Positions 1-10,561 of a stretch of DNA of 64,000 nt are shown here, one piece after another. Made by a program: the position numbers and the translations under genes. The stretch is from Acanthosepion pharaonis (lineage: Eukaryota > Mollusca > Cephalopoda > Sepiida > Sepiidae). A model generated the notes under the pieces. That model was not told where the DNA came from, made no database searches, and was given only the letters and a program-made list of their open reading frames with translations. The stretch covers positions 6,224,501 through 6,288,500 of the forward strand of contig CAHIKZ030000058.1 of assembly GCA_903632075.3 (NCBI GenBank). Reading direction: 5' to 3'. Positions within the stretch are counted from its first letter, which is position 1, and each line of letters starts with the position of its first letter.

Positions 1-60
1 TATTGGGTTGGAAAAAAGTTCCTGCACAACTTTTAATAAAAATATATATGAAGTTTTGTG
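1..60 (+). mobile_element. Possible mariner-type terminal sequence
   Basis: The window opens with TA followed by TTGGGTTGGAAAAAAGTTC. Many mariner elements start with a TA target site and a TTGGGTTGG/TTAGGTTGG-type inverted repeat, so this may be an element end. No partner repeat or transposase was seen nearby, and the element may run off the left edge. Confidence 0.35.
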
Positions 61-490
61 GAAACTTTATTTCCAGCACAATAATTTAATCATTGATAAG
101 TATTTCATTCAGGTCATACAGAGACTAGTATATCAAAGAGGAGTGTTTAAGTGTTAGTCAAGTACTGGTAATGTCTTCCATCAAGATATATGATGCACAG
201 TGACTTTTGAAGGAGCTTTTTTAAAACAAGCATGGTGGGAAATATGGTAACATTGAAAATAGAGCAAATTTAAGATAAAAGAGTGTAAACAAAGTAAAAA
301 GTACAATTTCTTTTCCTTAAATTAAAATGAAAAAATATTGCACTTGAAACTTTATTACATTTATCAGTTAATTTGTCATTAATATTTACTTTTTTGTTTC
401 CTTAAAGTGTGTAAAAGGGAAAGATATAAAAGCTTCAAAGAGACAGAATAAGATTTAATAAAACTTCTTTGGATGAATTCGTGCTACCTA

Positions 491-510
491 AACACACACA
501 CACACACACG

Positions 511-543
<33 letters not shown>
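491..543. repeat. (CA)n-(TA)n microsatellite
   Basis: An uninterrupted CA run with one CG step passes directly into TA repeats. Compound CA/TA tracts recur throughout the window. Confidence 0.95.
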
Positions 544-619
544 GTTTAATTTATTGGGGCAGCAGATCATTATTTAAACATATATTGTTAAATATAACAG
601 ACAACTAATGTCTATTAAA

Positions 620-875
620 TTAAATTAGCAATCTTCTATGTCAACATAACAGAATATCATTTTTGATGGTGAATATCTTTCTTTAAATGTCCATATAACC
701 ACTCTGAAGATGGTTCATGTGGGCCGAAAGCTTAGATGAAGGAACAGTTTAATAAAAAATATTCAAATGTTGGACAATTTTTGTCTTTATTTTCACCCGA
801 AATTAAAGCAACCATACAAAGTTTAGAACAGTTCAGGATCAAACATAATAGACATTCATTGTCTGTTATATTTAT
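620..875 (+). repeat. Dispersed repeat family F, copy 1
   Basis: This block aligns over about 250 bases with 17355-17622. The alignment runs from a CTTCTATGTCAACATAACAG segment through CTGAAGA-hairpin-GAAAGCTTAG to a GTTGGAC...TTGTCTT segment and a REPEATED AATAGACATT...TGTCTGTTA end. The core hairpin at 704-730 is CTGAAGA, T, GGTTC, ATGT, GGGCC, GAAAG. The stem bases differ from copy 2 but still pair. Such CTGAAGA...GAAA motifs are common in Penelope-like element ends. The family identity is inferred, and the short ORF at 736-975 is probably not a gene. Confidence 0.7.
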
Positions 876-887
876 GCCCACACATAA

Positions 888-950
888 ACACATACACTAC
901 AGGCCAAAAGTTAGGGGACACCCACTGGGCTTCAAAGAATCACCTAAAAA
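888..950 (-). mobile_element. tRNA-derived SINE K fragment
   Basis: ACAGGCCAAAAGTTAGGGGA and the following bases align with the reverse complement of the SINE at 50285-50402, covering its T-arm/3' junction (GGACACCCACTGGG...). Only the region around box B and the start of the tail is kept. Confidence 0.5.
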
Positions 951-1283
951 TCAAAGCATGCATGCCTTTTTCTAAATTATTTTACTTGCTCACTTCGGGC
1001 CAAAGGGTCTTTCTCTTCTTGAAGGGTTTTATCATACATTCAATAATAATAATGAAATTAACTCATTACTTCATAAAGTTTCCTGAGCAGTTTACCTCTT
1101 TTTGCTTAATTTACTTTGCTGGTAATTGTAGGGTTGGCAGATTTTAAATTTTAGGTAAATCTATTTTTAAAAAGTGGATGTCATGCACTAACAGGTGAAA
1201 CAATTTCAGTATCCTAGCTTAGTAAGAGTTAATTAAACCAAAGAAGGTATGAAACTTACTAATTATTAAACTTTTAGCCTATA

Positions 1284-1342
<59 letters not shown>

Positions 1343-2004
1343 CTGTAATATTGAGTGAAGTTATTTTCCCTATTTTTTAACTTTTTAATAGACTGATACA
1401 TAGATAAGCATTGAAGAGATTATATACATGGTTTATTATACACCACTGCAATACAACTACATTTTCCATTTATTGTGAAGTTTTTATCATATTAAGTTGA
1501 AATAATACAAAACTATTTCTATATAGTTGCATTAAAGAAAAAGGTCTTTGATTATTCCGATAAACCCCTCAGGTTGAAACATTACAATTTTTAAATTAAG
1601 TGAAATTGAGTTTTTTTTTTTTCTTAAATTTTCAAACTTCTTTTCATAGATTTTGACAAGTGGGAAAAACAACAAAAGAGTTGATCTCAAACATGACTTC
1701 ATTTTTTATCATGAATGAATCTAAGCTGTTTCTCGCTGGCAATTCTGTTGACCAACTTGACTGTAGTTATCCTCAATTTATTAGATTACACTGCTGCTAC
1801 CATCAAGCAATCGATTAGGATAAAAATGGATTCATTCACCTCCTAGTTCTGTTTCTCTGTGGTGAAAATAAAAGAAAATAAGTTGGAGAAGAAGAAACAA
1901 TAAGAGTAGTAGTAGTAGTGTGTTCTATACTAGAAAATATATTAAAATTTAAAAAATGGTTTTATTGTTTAATTTAATTTAAATATCAAATGGAAGGATT
2001 AAAT

Positions 2005-2057
<53 letters not shown>

Positions 2058-2157
2058 AAGAGAAAAAGAGACAGCTAATTAATTGAAAATATCTGTAAGA
2101 AAACAGATAGTGATCTAAATAGAGTGTGATATAAAGATAGATTATGAGAAAGAAAGA
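951..2157. other. No gene seen; microsatellites and AT-rich DNA
   Basis: This stretch holds a (TA)n tract at 1285-1341, a poly(T) run near 1612-1622, an (AGT)n run near 1905-1919 and another (TA)n tract at 2008-2051. Nothing else was recognised. Confidence 0.6.
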
Positions 2158-2245
2158 TAGGTTCTTCTATGTGCCATGTCCCTTCAGGACATGGGCGACC
2201 ATGGTTCTCCACAACTTCCTGTCATTTGTAGCACTTAGCAATACA
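2158..2245 (-). mobile_element. RTE-like LINE (family D) 3' end fragment
   Basis: On the minus strand this reads ATNDRKLWRTMVAHVLKGHGT (given as ATNDRKLWRT then MVAHVLKGHGT), then a stop and AAG-rich tail. It is the C-terminal end of the same retrotransposon seen at 6697-7225, 9013-9260 and 41275-41705. Only the last ~25 codons remain. Confidence 0.8.
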
Positions 2246-2344
2246 AAGACTAAATGTATAAAACAAAAGGAATTAATTATATGAATTGGTAATATCTGTA
2301 GATATTTTAAATGCAAATTATCTATGAGTGGTGGGGAATGAAGG

Positions 2345-2445
2345 ATTATTGGTCAGTCCAAGAAAGGTTTAACAAAAAAATTCTGAGAATTGATTACTTG
2401 ATTGGATTTTTGGAAGTCGGTCAGGCCGAGAATTCGTCAGCACCC
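2345..2445 (+). repeat. Dispersed repeat family I, copy 1
   Basis: GGTCAGTCCAAGAAAGG ... TTTTTGGAAGTCGGTCAGGCCGAGAA resembles 57715-57815 and, more weakly, 55605-55700, all in the same orientation. No coding content or transposon class was recognised. Confidence 0.5.
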
Positions 2446-3218
2446 CCTCATAAGCCCTTCATTTGTTATGCTAAGATATGCTTTTGCTAAGTAAATTTGT
2501 TCTTTAATTTTCTGTCTTGACAAACAATAACAGCAACACTGCCTTTCTGTACCATTTAAAAAAGAAAAGAAAAGAAAAGCTGAACGAAGCCTAATGCAGC
2601 CAAGTTGAAACAAAGGACAAAGAATTAAAAAAAAAAAAAAAAGACACATAAGTAAAAGTGAGGTGTGGCAGTGTAAGAAAGACAAGAAAAAAAGATAAAG
2701 AAGAGGGAAATGCAGCAGCCACAGATAGTGCCATCAAAAGGGAAAGATATGAAAAGATAGAAGAGAGAGGAGAGAAATTGCTCTCACTGACTGGATGGAT
2801 GGATGCTTGTCTCGCTGACTGAAGTAAATATCTAAAACTGAAACTGTTCGAAACTAAAGGGATAGAGGAAAGAAAAAAAATCATTATTATTGTCATCATT
2901 ATTAATATTATTATTATATATAATTAATATTATTACTGGTAATAATAGCAGTTGGTGTATATTGTCATACTCACCACCATTATTATATATTATTATAATA
3001 ATTTGTAATAGTAGTAAACTTGTAGCAGTGGAATATATTATTATTGTTGTTGTTGTTTTTTATGATCATAAGCTTCATAATAATAAATGAATCCAACTTA
3101 GCAATAAATTGATTTAGGAGCCGTTATTTGTTCTTCAGACATACGCACAACAAAATTTAATGTTACATTTATGACTGAAAGCAGATCAGACAAAGGTTAA
3201 ATGTTTTTAGTTTATGTA
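2446..3218. repeat. Low-complexity AAAG/poly(A) and ATT-rich tract
   Basis: AAAAG repeats occur near 2560-2580, a poly(A) run near 2626-2642, AG-rich sequence to 2880, and (ATT)/(GTT)-rich sequence at 2880-3090. The overlapping short ORFs here are compositional. Confidence 0.7.
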
Positions 3219-3500
3219 AGGAGAAAGTTTCACTCAGACATCCCCCCTCCCACAAGAACTCCTACTTTATAGAACAGACTCCCGCATGGGTGCTTCCCTG
3301 AACACTACATTCTTAACCTCTTCAAGTCAAGGATCAATCTTTATCTATCCTCCTTATCTTAATCATAATTTCCACTTTATACCATTTCATTCATTTAATA
3401 TACATCATTTATCATAACCATTCTAACAGTAATCCTTTATCTAGAGTGGCTCTCAAGCCTTTTATTGAGTGAAATTTAGTATTAAAAAAGGTCTTGGATT
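3219..3500 (+). mobile_element. LINE family B 3' end (reverse-transcriptase C-terminus + 3' UTR)
   Basis: One frame runs 3219-3362 as RRKFHSDIPPPTRTPTL, one stop in place of the expected W, then NRLPHGCFPEHYILNLFKSRIN and a terminal stop. This matches the C-terminal block LWN.LP..CFP..Y.L..FKSR.N seen in the other LINE copies here. It is typical of non-LTR retrotransposon polyproteins downstream of the reverse transcriptase. The 3' UTR ends near TGGCTCTCAAGCC...GAGTGAAATTTAGTATTAAAAAA, matching the reverse complement of 15365-15420. The copy is 5'-truncated and dead. Confidence 0.85.
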
Positions 3501-3675
3501 CAAAATAATCAAATTTTCTTATTCTTGGCATTATTATTAAAATCACTGAGGGCAACTAAGCAATAATATGCTGGTGGAGCACAATTTTGTTAGTAGAGTC
3601 AGGGACAAAAGCAACCTTCTTTTACTATAAATTAGACAGACAGGTAGATGGATAGATACGTTCCTTATGATTGTT

Positions 3676-3706
3676 TATATATATATATATATAGAGAGAG
3701 ATATAT
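3676..3706. repeat. (TA)n-(GA)n microsatellite
   Basis: TA repeats are followed by AGAGAGAG and a short TA run. Confidence 0.85.
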
Positions 3707-4039
3707 AAGAAATAAGCTCACTTGAAATCTAAGTTACTAGTCAGTACATTTGATGATTTTACTGATTGATATCAACTTTCATTCTATGAATCTAAACAAG
3801 AAGATCTTTCTACATATATACTATTTCATTACTTCTCATTTTAAAAAAAAAAAAAATTAATAGATAATAAAAATCAAATTTTAAGAATCAAATTAAAATA
3901 AATAATTTTTGTAACATGTCTGTGCCTGCATCTATGTATCAGTTAACTAGTTCTGGTTACAATAACAGAACTCTTTACCTCCTTGAAAATTTGGCCCTTT
4001 TGTATACCAGAAACACAGAACCACTGGGGTGATATACCT

Positions 4040-4345
4040 CCTTGATGAAGGTCACCAGACAAGGCAGAAGGGTTTCTCGGATGAACAATAATGTTTATGT
4101 GTTCATGATCAAAGTGAGCCACCTAGTTGGAGGATATTGGCTGTGGTCTAACCTGGAGTGGTATGGGCTCTGCCAGGCTATAGACTCCCAAGACATGCCA
4201 AATCATGAGCACACCAAATCACCATATGTGGAAACCCAGGCTCTGGCACACAACTGACACAGATGGAGGAGAATGGTGAACAGCTCAGCCTGTCAGCGCC
4301 CCAATGACTTCTTCTGGCATTAAGGGCAAAAGAAGAAGATACAAG
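4040..4345 (+). other. Unclassified, possibly LINE 3' end
   Basis: The base composition is more balanced than the surroundings. A 71-codon open frame (4042-4257) is followed by RWRRMVNSSACQRPNDFFWH, a stop and an AAG-rich tail. This layout (WRR-containing C-terminus, stop, AAG tail) resembles the end of RTE-type LINEs, but no close match was found in the window. A CTTGATGAAGGTC motif lies just upstream at 4041. Confidence 0.35.
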
Positions 4346-4764
4346 AAAAAAGAACATCTGAATTTCTACAATTTTTGATGACTGACACTCTTCCTTTAAC
4401 AATAGTATAGTATAGTTTAGATGTCGTCTCTCTCTCGAAAATTAACATTTGAAATTCTTGTTTTTACCCAGACTTCAACACCAACAATTTGTGCCAAAGG
4501 ACAGTTCAAAACTTATTGTGGCATTTTTTTCTCTAGAGAGAAAAAAGCTAAAAAGATGAGGGAAAGTAAAAAGAGATTGCAATAGTGTATGTATATGTAA
4601 GTAAATATATATCCTCAATTTTAAATTAATAACTTTTTATATTTTTGTTAAATGCATAGAGTTTGCAATATTTAGTTGACACTCCCAGTTCATAAAAATA
4701 ATAGTTAAGATCAAATCTTACTTTCAATATACTGGTGATATGCAAGATATTATAAATAAAAGTA

Positions 4765-5045
4765 TATATGATGCTCCAAAAGTAATGCCTCCTATTAATT
4801 TCCATAGAAAGTACAATAAATACCTGTGCAAAGCAAGTTTTCAAACAGTCATCACCATTAGCCATACATTTTCATCAGCCATGAACAAGAGACTTCATGT
4901 CAAACACATTGATTATCACTGATGAAATGTATTACCTAACACCTAACTGTGTTCACATCCACTGTTTAGTCCCTATAAATACTCAATATATATCATTGTG
5001 CAATTTTTTCTGCATGAAGAAATTCAATGACACACTTCTTTTACA
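4765..5045 (-). pseudogene. Internally deleted mariner-type transposon
   Basis: Minus-strand translation from 5040 reads KKCVIEFLHAEKIAQ, a stop, then ...TVDVNTVRC, a stop and VIHFISDN. This corresponds to the N-terminal helix-turn-helix region of mariner transposases (IEFL.AE...D...TV...TV.RWV..F). About 60 bases further on it reads MANGDDCLKTCF, which resembles a mariner C-terminus, so most of the transposase is missing. The element ends at 4770-4805 with TGCTCCAAAAGTAATGCCTC, a mariner-like terminal sequence. Several stops make it non-functional. The 5' terminal repeat beyond 5045 was not found. Confidence 0.75.
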
Positions 5046-6237
5046 AATGCACTTTCATTATATATTATAAATTATATTATAAATATTATATATTTCATTC
5101 GATGCCATTTTGCCAGACCACTGTTATCTGTAACAAGACAAAAATGATAAGTTATTGAGAGGAAGGTACAACCTCTACTGCCATACCACCATTTTCAGAG
5201 TAACTCTTGAAGTACATGAGTGAATCATAACCTCTGAATATAGATTCAATATCTTTGAGCTAAAAGAATGTGAAATACTCTACAATATAAGTTATGTAGA
5301 TGTAGCATTATTTTTAAATTTGTCTTCTTAATGTAGACATTGTCATTTGGTGTTAATGTTTTTAGTCTTTACTTCTTAGTGAGGTTCATATTTGATAGAA
5401 ACACTCATTTTATTCTGCTTATTATAAGTCAGTATCTCATTACTATGTGATTTTCTTCCAATATTGCCTCTCTTTCAATGAGTGCGCATCTTCAATGGAA
5501 CTGATAATTTTATTTATAGTGCTCTCAAAAGATTCATTTAAATGAGATTGATTTGAAATTTAGTGCACAGTAGTCCCATGAGATGACTTAGAAATACGAA
5601 AGGTTAGAACACAAGTGGAGAAAAGAGTAAAAGAAGAATATTCTATAACAATTTCTTTTTTTAATTACTAAATATAAAAAGTAAGTTCAGTTTTCCAAAC
5701 CTCCCCTTTTGATCTTATTGAATTACTCATCTTGACTAAGCTTCTGCAACTTTCACTTTTAAGATGATTGGCTCAAAAAGCTTCAACATTTTGAAAAGAA
5801 CAGTGAGCAAAACTACTTTCATGGGTTTTGCTTTATTTTCTCTTTTGAAAATTGCAATCACCCTTTCACTAAATTGTGAGTCATAGTTCTGTTTTGAACA
5901 CAACAGCTTACTATATACAAGTTACATGTTTATGTATGTAAACTGAGTAAATAAAAATATGTTTTCACAAAAATAACTCTCACAGGTTCATTTTTATTAT
6001 CTGTAAGGCAAAGCTTACAATGTCATTCTTCAAGTTAGTAGGCTCAATTCCTACTGTTACTCAGAATTTTACATGTGTCTACATAAGTAGCAGATAATTT
6101 ATGTTGGAACACTAGTCAGGACATAAATGTATATAAAAACAAATGTATATAATAATATATGATGTATTATTATTATTACTACTATCACTACTACTACTAC
6201 TACTCCAGAAATGAAATCCTAGTACTGATTATTTTTT
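5046..6237. other. No recognised feature
   Basis: This is AT-rich single-copy-looking DNA. An (ACT)n run lies at about 6172-6206. No convincing coding frame was seen. Confidence 0.6.
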
Positions 6238-6400
6238 ACAGCTTATCAACCCTTTGTAGGTTATTTAAAGCTGAAACACATTTTGGATTGTAAGAATAAT
6301 TCTTTTTTGTGAATAAATATTGCATTAACATTTTTTTTAGAATAACAACAATTTATCCTACTATTTAACCCATAGTTTGAAGGAGGAGATGAAATCCTGG
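6238..6400 (-). mobile_element. tRNA-SINE family E, partial copy
   Basis: CTTATCAACCCTTTGTAGGTTATTT near 6243 and ATTTAACCCATAGTTTGAAGG near 6364 match the same landmarks in the copies at 27022 and 46335. The tRNA-like head, which would lie beyond 6400 on the minus strand, is missing or too diverged to see. Confidence 0.6.
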
Positions 6401-6696
6401 TAAGACTGACAAATAATTCATGCTTTGTTTTTCAACAATAAAAGTTTTCAATGGGGAACTGGTGTAAGTAAATGAGAATTTGGGAGTTAAAAAAAATATT
6501 GTATCTAAAAAGTACATGAATATTTTCTGGTACTTATGAAACAAGTTGTGTTGATTATATTTTCTTTCGACAAATATAGTAGTGGAAGAAAATGTTAATT
6601 TATTTTTCATCTTTAATAAAATTATAGACAAGACAGAACCGTATGCTTTTAACTGCATGACTGTGAGAAGAAAAATGTGTACCAGTATTTACATTC

Positions 6697-7225
6697 TTCT
6701 TCTATGTGCCATATCTCTTCAGGACATAGTTGATCATGGCTCTCCACAATTTCCTGTCCCTTGTAGCTCTTATTAAATTTTTTCTTTTTGCTGTCTCTCC
6801 TAATCACTGTTCTGCCAACCATTTACACAAGCTCGTTAGGTAGATTGTAGGCTGCTTTTCTCTGTCCCTCTTGCCTTCAGTATGTCTTGTGAGTGTCAAG
6901 TTTTCCAAGGCCTCTTTCCTCATTCAAAGCCCTATAAATTTAAACCTGATGTTATGCATGCCTTTTTGTTTTCTTTTTCTTTAAAATTTCATCATTGCTC
7001 ACATGTTCAGTTAAAGTATTCATTCTCAGAATTTTTCTGTAGAACCATATTTCTGTTACCTCAAGTCGATTCTTAATCTGATGAGATTGTCCAGTTTTCA
7101 CTGCCATGAACTGATATTACATAACAGTTATCTACTCTTTTTTTGTTTCTAATGAGATTTTCTTGTTTCTTAATACTTTGCTTAGCTTTTGGAAGGTACC
7201 TTTCGCTATCCCAATGAACCTTTCA
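6697..7225 (-). pseudogene. RTE-like LINE (family D), reverse-transcriptase C-terminal region
   Basis: Minus-strand reading from about 7225 gives SERFIGIAKGTFQKLSKVL, then CYVISVHGSENWTIS, then after a one-base frame change RLEVTEIWFYRKILRM. It continues with GLENLTLTRHTEGKRDR, then KWLAEQ, and ends DRKLWRAMINYVLKRYGT, a stop and an AGAAGAA tail. This is the region after the RT catalytic core of an RTE-type LINE (YGSE.WT...LE..E.W.YRR.LR motif). It would normally help target-primed reverse transcription, but stops and a frameshift make it inactive. It is the longest of the six family D fragments here. Confidence 0.85.
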
Positions 7226-7984
7226 GAGTTTGGTGTCACATTATATTGAACTGCTTCTCCATAGAATACTGGCAAGAAAAATATAAGTTGTACAAGATAT
7301 TTAATAATACTATAAAAATAAGCTGTATTTGTACAGATATGCTATAAATGATAAAAAATATTAATACATGAGAAAAAATTACCCACACCTATTGCAAATG
7401 TAGAAGGGAAGATGATTGCCCATTAAGTGGAAAATATTTAATATCAAATATGGTGTACCAAGCAGCTGTAAAAGTGAAAAAGCAACCTGATAAAATGTAA
7501 ACAGATGCAAAAGAGGGATCTTGGAAGCAGATATTTTATGGTTGTAAGTAGATATTTAATAATAGAAAATACACAAGCAGAAAAACGAAAATGACAAAAC
7601 ACTTTAGATTAAATGGAAAATGTTGAAGACACATACCTATAATGAGTGATCAAAGTCCTATAAACTGGGTTTAGAGAAAAAGTGAGAAATTAAAAGTTAT
7701 CCAGTTCAAATTGCACTATTGAACAAAAATTTTTAAATAGTCTTCAAGTGAAGACATGAGAGTTCATATTATGCTATGATTAGAGAAGGAAAAATACAAC
7801 AGAGAAGAGGCAATGGTATGTATAACCACAGATAAAAATGATTTTGATTTTATGGATTGAGGATCATGACAAGTTGCGGAACTTAATAGCAAATGTTTGA
7901 GTAATGATTACTTATTCTACAAATTCTTTCTGAGGACACTGAGTACTATAACTAATTTAAATACTGCAGATTAATAATTAAGAA
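7226..7984. other. No recognised feature
   Basis: AT-rich DNA without a supportable gene or repeat. Confidence 0.6.
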
Positions 7985-8001
7985 TACACACACACACACA
8001 T

Positions 8002-8054
<53 letters not shown>

Positions 8055-8090
8055 CATAGAATAAAAATCCAAATTATATATATATATAAT
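7985..8090. repeat. (CA)n-(TA)n microsatellite
   Basis: CA repeats run into a long TA tract to about 8052. A second short TA tract at 8075-8090 abuts the inverted repeat that follows. Confidence 0.9.
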
Positions 8091-8114
8091 AATTGGGCAG
8101 CAATCCCTCTTTTA

Positions 8115-8308
8115 CACAAGTTTTGTTAAAAATGACTGACAAGGTACTGTAGTTAAGTTCTTTTATTTAATTTTTCTTTTCTTGTATTCTTATAATTTTC
8201 TTCTTTTCTGGACAAAATTATAAGAAAAGAAAAAATTATAAAAATACAAGAAAAATTAAATAAAACTTAACCACAGTACCTTGTTAGTCATTTTTAACAA
8301 AACTTTAT
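8115..8308. repeat. Long inverted repeat (fold-back hairpin)
   Basis: The left arm, 8117-8197, is followed by its near-exact reverse complement at about 8228-8304. For example, GTTTTGTTAAAAATGACT on the left answers AGTCATTTTTAACAAAAC on the right, and AAGGTACTGT answers ACAGTACCTT. The arms are ~75-80 bases with few differences and a centre of ~30 bases that is itself partly complementary. No ORF or recognised transposon end was seen. Confidence 0.85.
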
Positions 8309-9012
8309 ATATAAAATGATGGCTAACTACTCTTTTTCAAGTAAATTTCTCTGCTAGGGTGCTTAGCTAATCCCTGTTGTAGACACTCCCTCAGACACAT
8401 TTGTGTTTCTTCCATATGTACAAAGCCAACTTGTGACTTATGCTCACACTAAGCTTAGAATGCCTGAGTTATAATTTCTGGGAAAGAGCACATAATTTGA
8501 AATGATCAACAGCTTGAACAAAATCAGTGCACTCAAACCCTCAGTCACAATGACTTGTAACTTCATGCTAATACAACACTAATGTTTTCCAAACAGTTTA
8601 ATTTATCCAGTTTCTTTCACAGGTCTTAGGTCAATGCATGGTATGGTTTTCACATATTTTCCAACAGTGATGCATGCTAGGATCATTTCCCCAGGCTAAT
8701 AACATCAAGAATCAAGAAATCCCCTCCCTGACAAATCAACCATGGGGAGATTCCTACCCAAGTCTGGTTAGAATCAGTCCGAGTATTTTAGAGAAATATA
8801 TACATAAACCTTACAACCATATAAATAATTTTCCAATCAATATTTCTTTAACAAAATAATGTTATAATAAATATGAAAGTGTTAATAATTTTAATTGTTG
8901 GTTACAAATAATAAAGGCACACTGAGCAACTTCCTTTGAAATTACCAAGAAAGTAATCATTTAAATGTTTGGATGTTTCAATGTGGGAATATAATTGAAA
9001 TATATCAGTCAT
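8309..9012. other. No recognised feature
   Basis: Unique-looking AT-rich DNA. A 61-codon ORF at 8674-8859 shows no recognisable motif. Confidence 0.55.
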
Positions 9013-9260
9013 CTGGGACATATAATAAAGAAAGGTGGCTTAGAGAATTTGACACTCACAGGACATATTGAAATCAAGAGGAGCATAGGGAGAGAGTGAG
9101 TAACCTACCTAACAAGCTTGTGTAAATGAATGGCAGAACAGAAATTGGTAGAAATAATAAAGAGACAAATATTACTTAGAGCTATAAAGGATAAGAAGCT
9201 GTGAAGAGCCATGATCACCCACATCCTGAAGGAATATGACACATAAAAGAAGAATAGGTA
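9013..9260 (+). pseudogene. RTE-like LINE (family D), C-terminal 77 codons and tail
   Basis: One frame from 9013 to the stop at 9244-9246 reads LGHIIKKGGLENLTLTGHI, then EIKRSIGRE, stop, VTYLTSLCK, stop, MAEQKLVEIIKRQILLRAI, then KDKKL, stop, RAMITHILKEYDT, stop, and an AAAGAAGAAT tail. The frame is preserved from end to end. The three internal stops are all TGA; those after LCK and KKL stand where the relatives have W. The copy therefore decayed by point substitution rather than by indels. Its 5' end is truncated. Confidence 0.88.
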
Positions 9261-9442
9261 TCAGGCATGAGAAAAAATATTTTCTCCATTATTTCTGCTA
9301 ATGTTTTCATCCTAAAAGAAGAAATACTGGAAAATATCTTAATTATACCAGTTGTTAATTTTGATAAATTATCCTTTATTTGTTACATAATACTGCTGTT
9401 GGGATATCTCTGTTCCACACCTAAAAAGTTGTGTTTAAAAAA

Positions 9443-9616
9443 CACATTGGATCTAAAAAGTTGGGTTTATTGAAGGTCTTATGAACTCATTAATATAAAA
9501 TCACATTGGATCTAAAGTATAGGGATTATTGGAGGTCTCATGTACTCATCAATATAAAAATGCATTTAACCTAAAGAGTGGTGCATATTGAGGGTCCCAT
9601 GAACTTAATATAAAGA
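9443..9616. repeat. Tandem repeat, ~60-bp unit, about 3 copies
   Basis: Units start at 9443, 9502 and 9562 (spacing 59 and 60). Each has the pattern CACATTGGATCTAAA ... TTATTG.AGGTCTCATG.ACTCAT.AATATAAAA, and the third copy is more diverged. An 18-base partial unit precedes the array. The 68-codon ORF at 9267-9473 runs into the array and is not supported as a gene. Confidence 0.8.
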
Positions 9617-10235
9617 ATACTAAAAAGAAAATTTTTGTAAATGCTGTTTTGAAAACATTCAGAGATGTCAGTTATATATTTTTATCTTTATCTTCAAAAC
9701 TTCAATAGATTATTGAGGTTTCTTAAGGTATTAAATAGGACATATTAGTCATGGTATACATTGTAAAATAATCATAAGATTTGATTGTTTTCTAAACTAC
9801 AAAGACCAACATAGTTTTCCTTTACTGATAAATATTATTCATGGTGTTTGCATTTAACAAAAAAGAATGACTCAGATACTTGTATACTGAAACTGAAAAT
9901 AATTCAGAAAGCAACAACCTTGCTTATTTTTTTCATATATGAAATTATCAACAATTAGCATACATGAGATTTCCTTATGGCACTGTGATTAAAGTCACGT
10001 CTCATAACAAATTCACAGATCATGACATAATTAGATAATGGATTTTTTTTAAACAGATGAAAGAATTATCAAACAGTTGATTCTTAATTTAAATGTCATT
10101 GTGACATAATTTTATACTGTCTTTCTTTATGATTGCTAAAAGATTTTTCTTTATCTAATCTCTAAACAGAGCTAAGACATAAAATTATTCATTACCTGTC
10201 TATATTTCTGAGATGAGGTATTGTAACTATTTATG
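9617..10235. other. No recognised feature
   Basis: AT-rich DNA with no supportable feature. Confidence 0.6.
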
Positions 10236-10552
10236 CTATTTACAGTGTTTGGATTGTTGTTCTCATCTTTGTTCTCATATTCATGACATTTCAGCCATTG
10301 TATGCTCCGGCCTTCTTCAGGTGATTGGAATTTCAAACCAAACTCTTTATTTTTCCACTGGGTGGGGGGGAGATTGTTCTAGTTCCACGTGCCATGCCTC
10401 TTCTAAATATCTCAGTTTCAGTTATTTCCTTTAATAACTCAACTGTTCAAGTTTTTGTTCATCTCTGCTGTGGCCTGGTATTGAACTCACAAATCTGTTG
10501 TGTCAAGTCACTGGATTACTTCAACCAACACTTTTATCCATTGGGCCATGTT
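10236..10552 (-). mobile_element. tRNA-derived SINE family G, full-length-like copy
   Basis: On the minus strand it starts with TGGCCCAATGG (RNA polymerase III box A-like, 10538-10548). This is followed after ~50 bases by GAGTTCAATACC (box B-like, 10478-10489), the tRNA-like promoter. The body continues through GGCACGTGGAACTAGAAC and TTGAAATTCCAATCACC to the hairpin motif CTGAAGA, A, GGCCG, GAGCATACAA, TGGCT, GAAA (10287-10320). It ends near CACTGTAAATAGC. tRNA-derived retroposons are known from octopus, but I cannot assign this one to a named family. Confidence 0.8.
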
Positions 10553-10561
10553 TCCTTGAAA

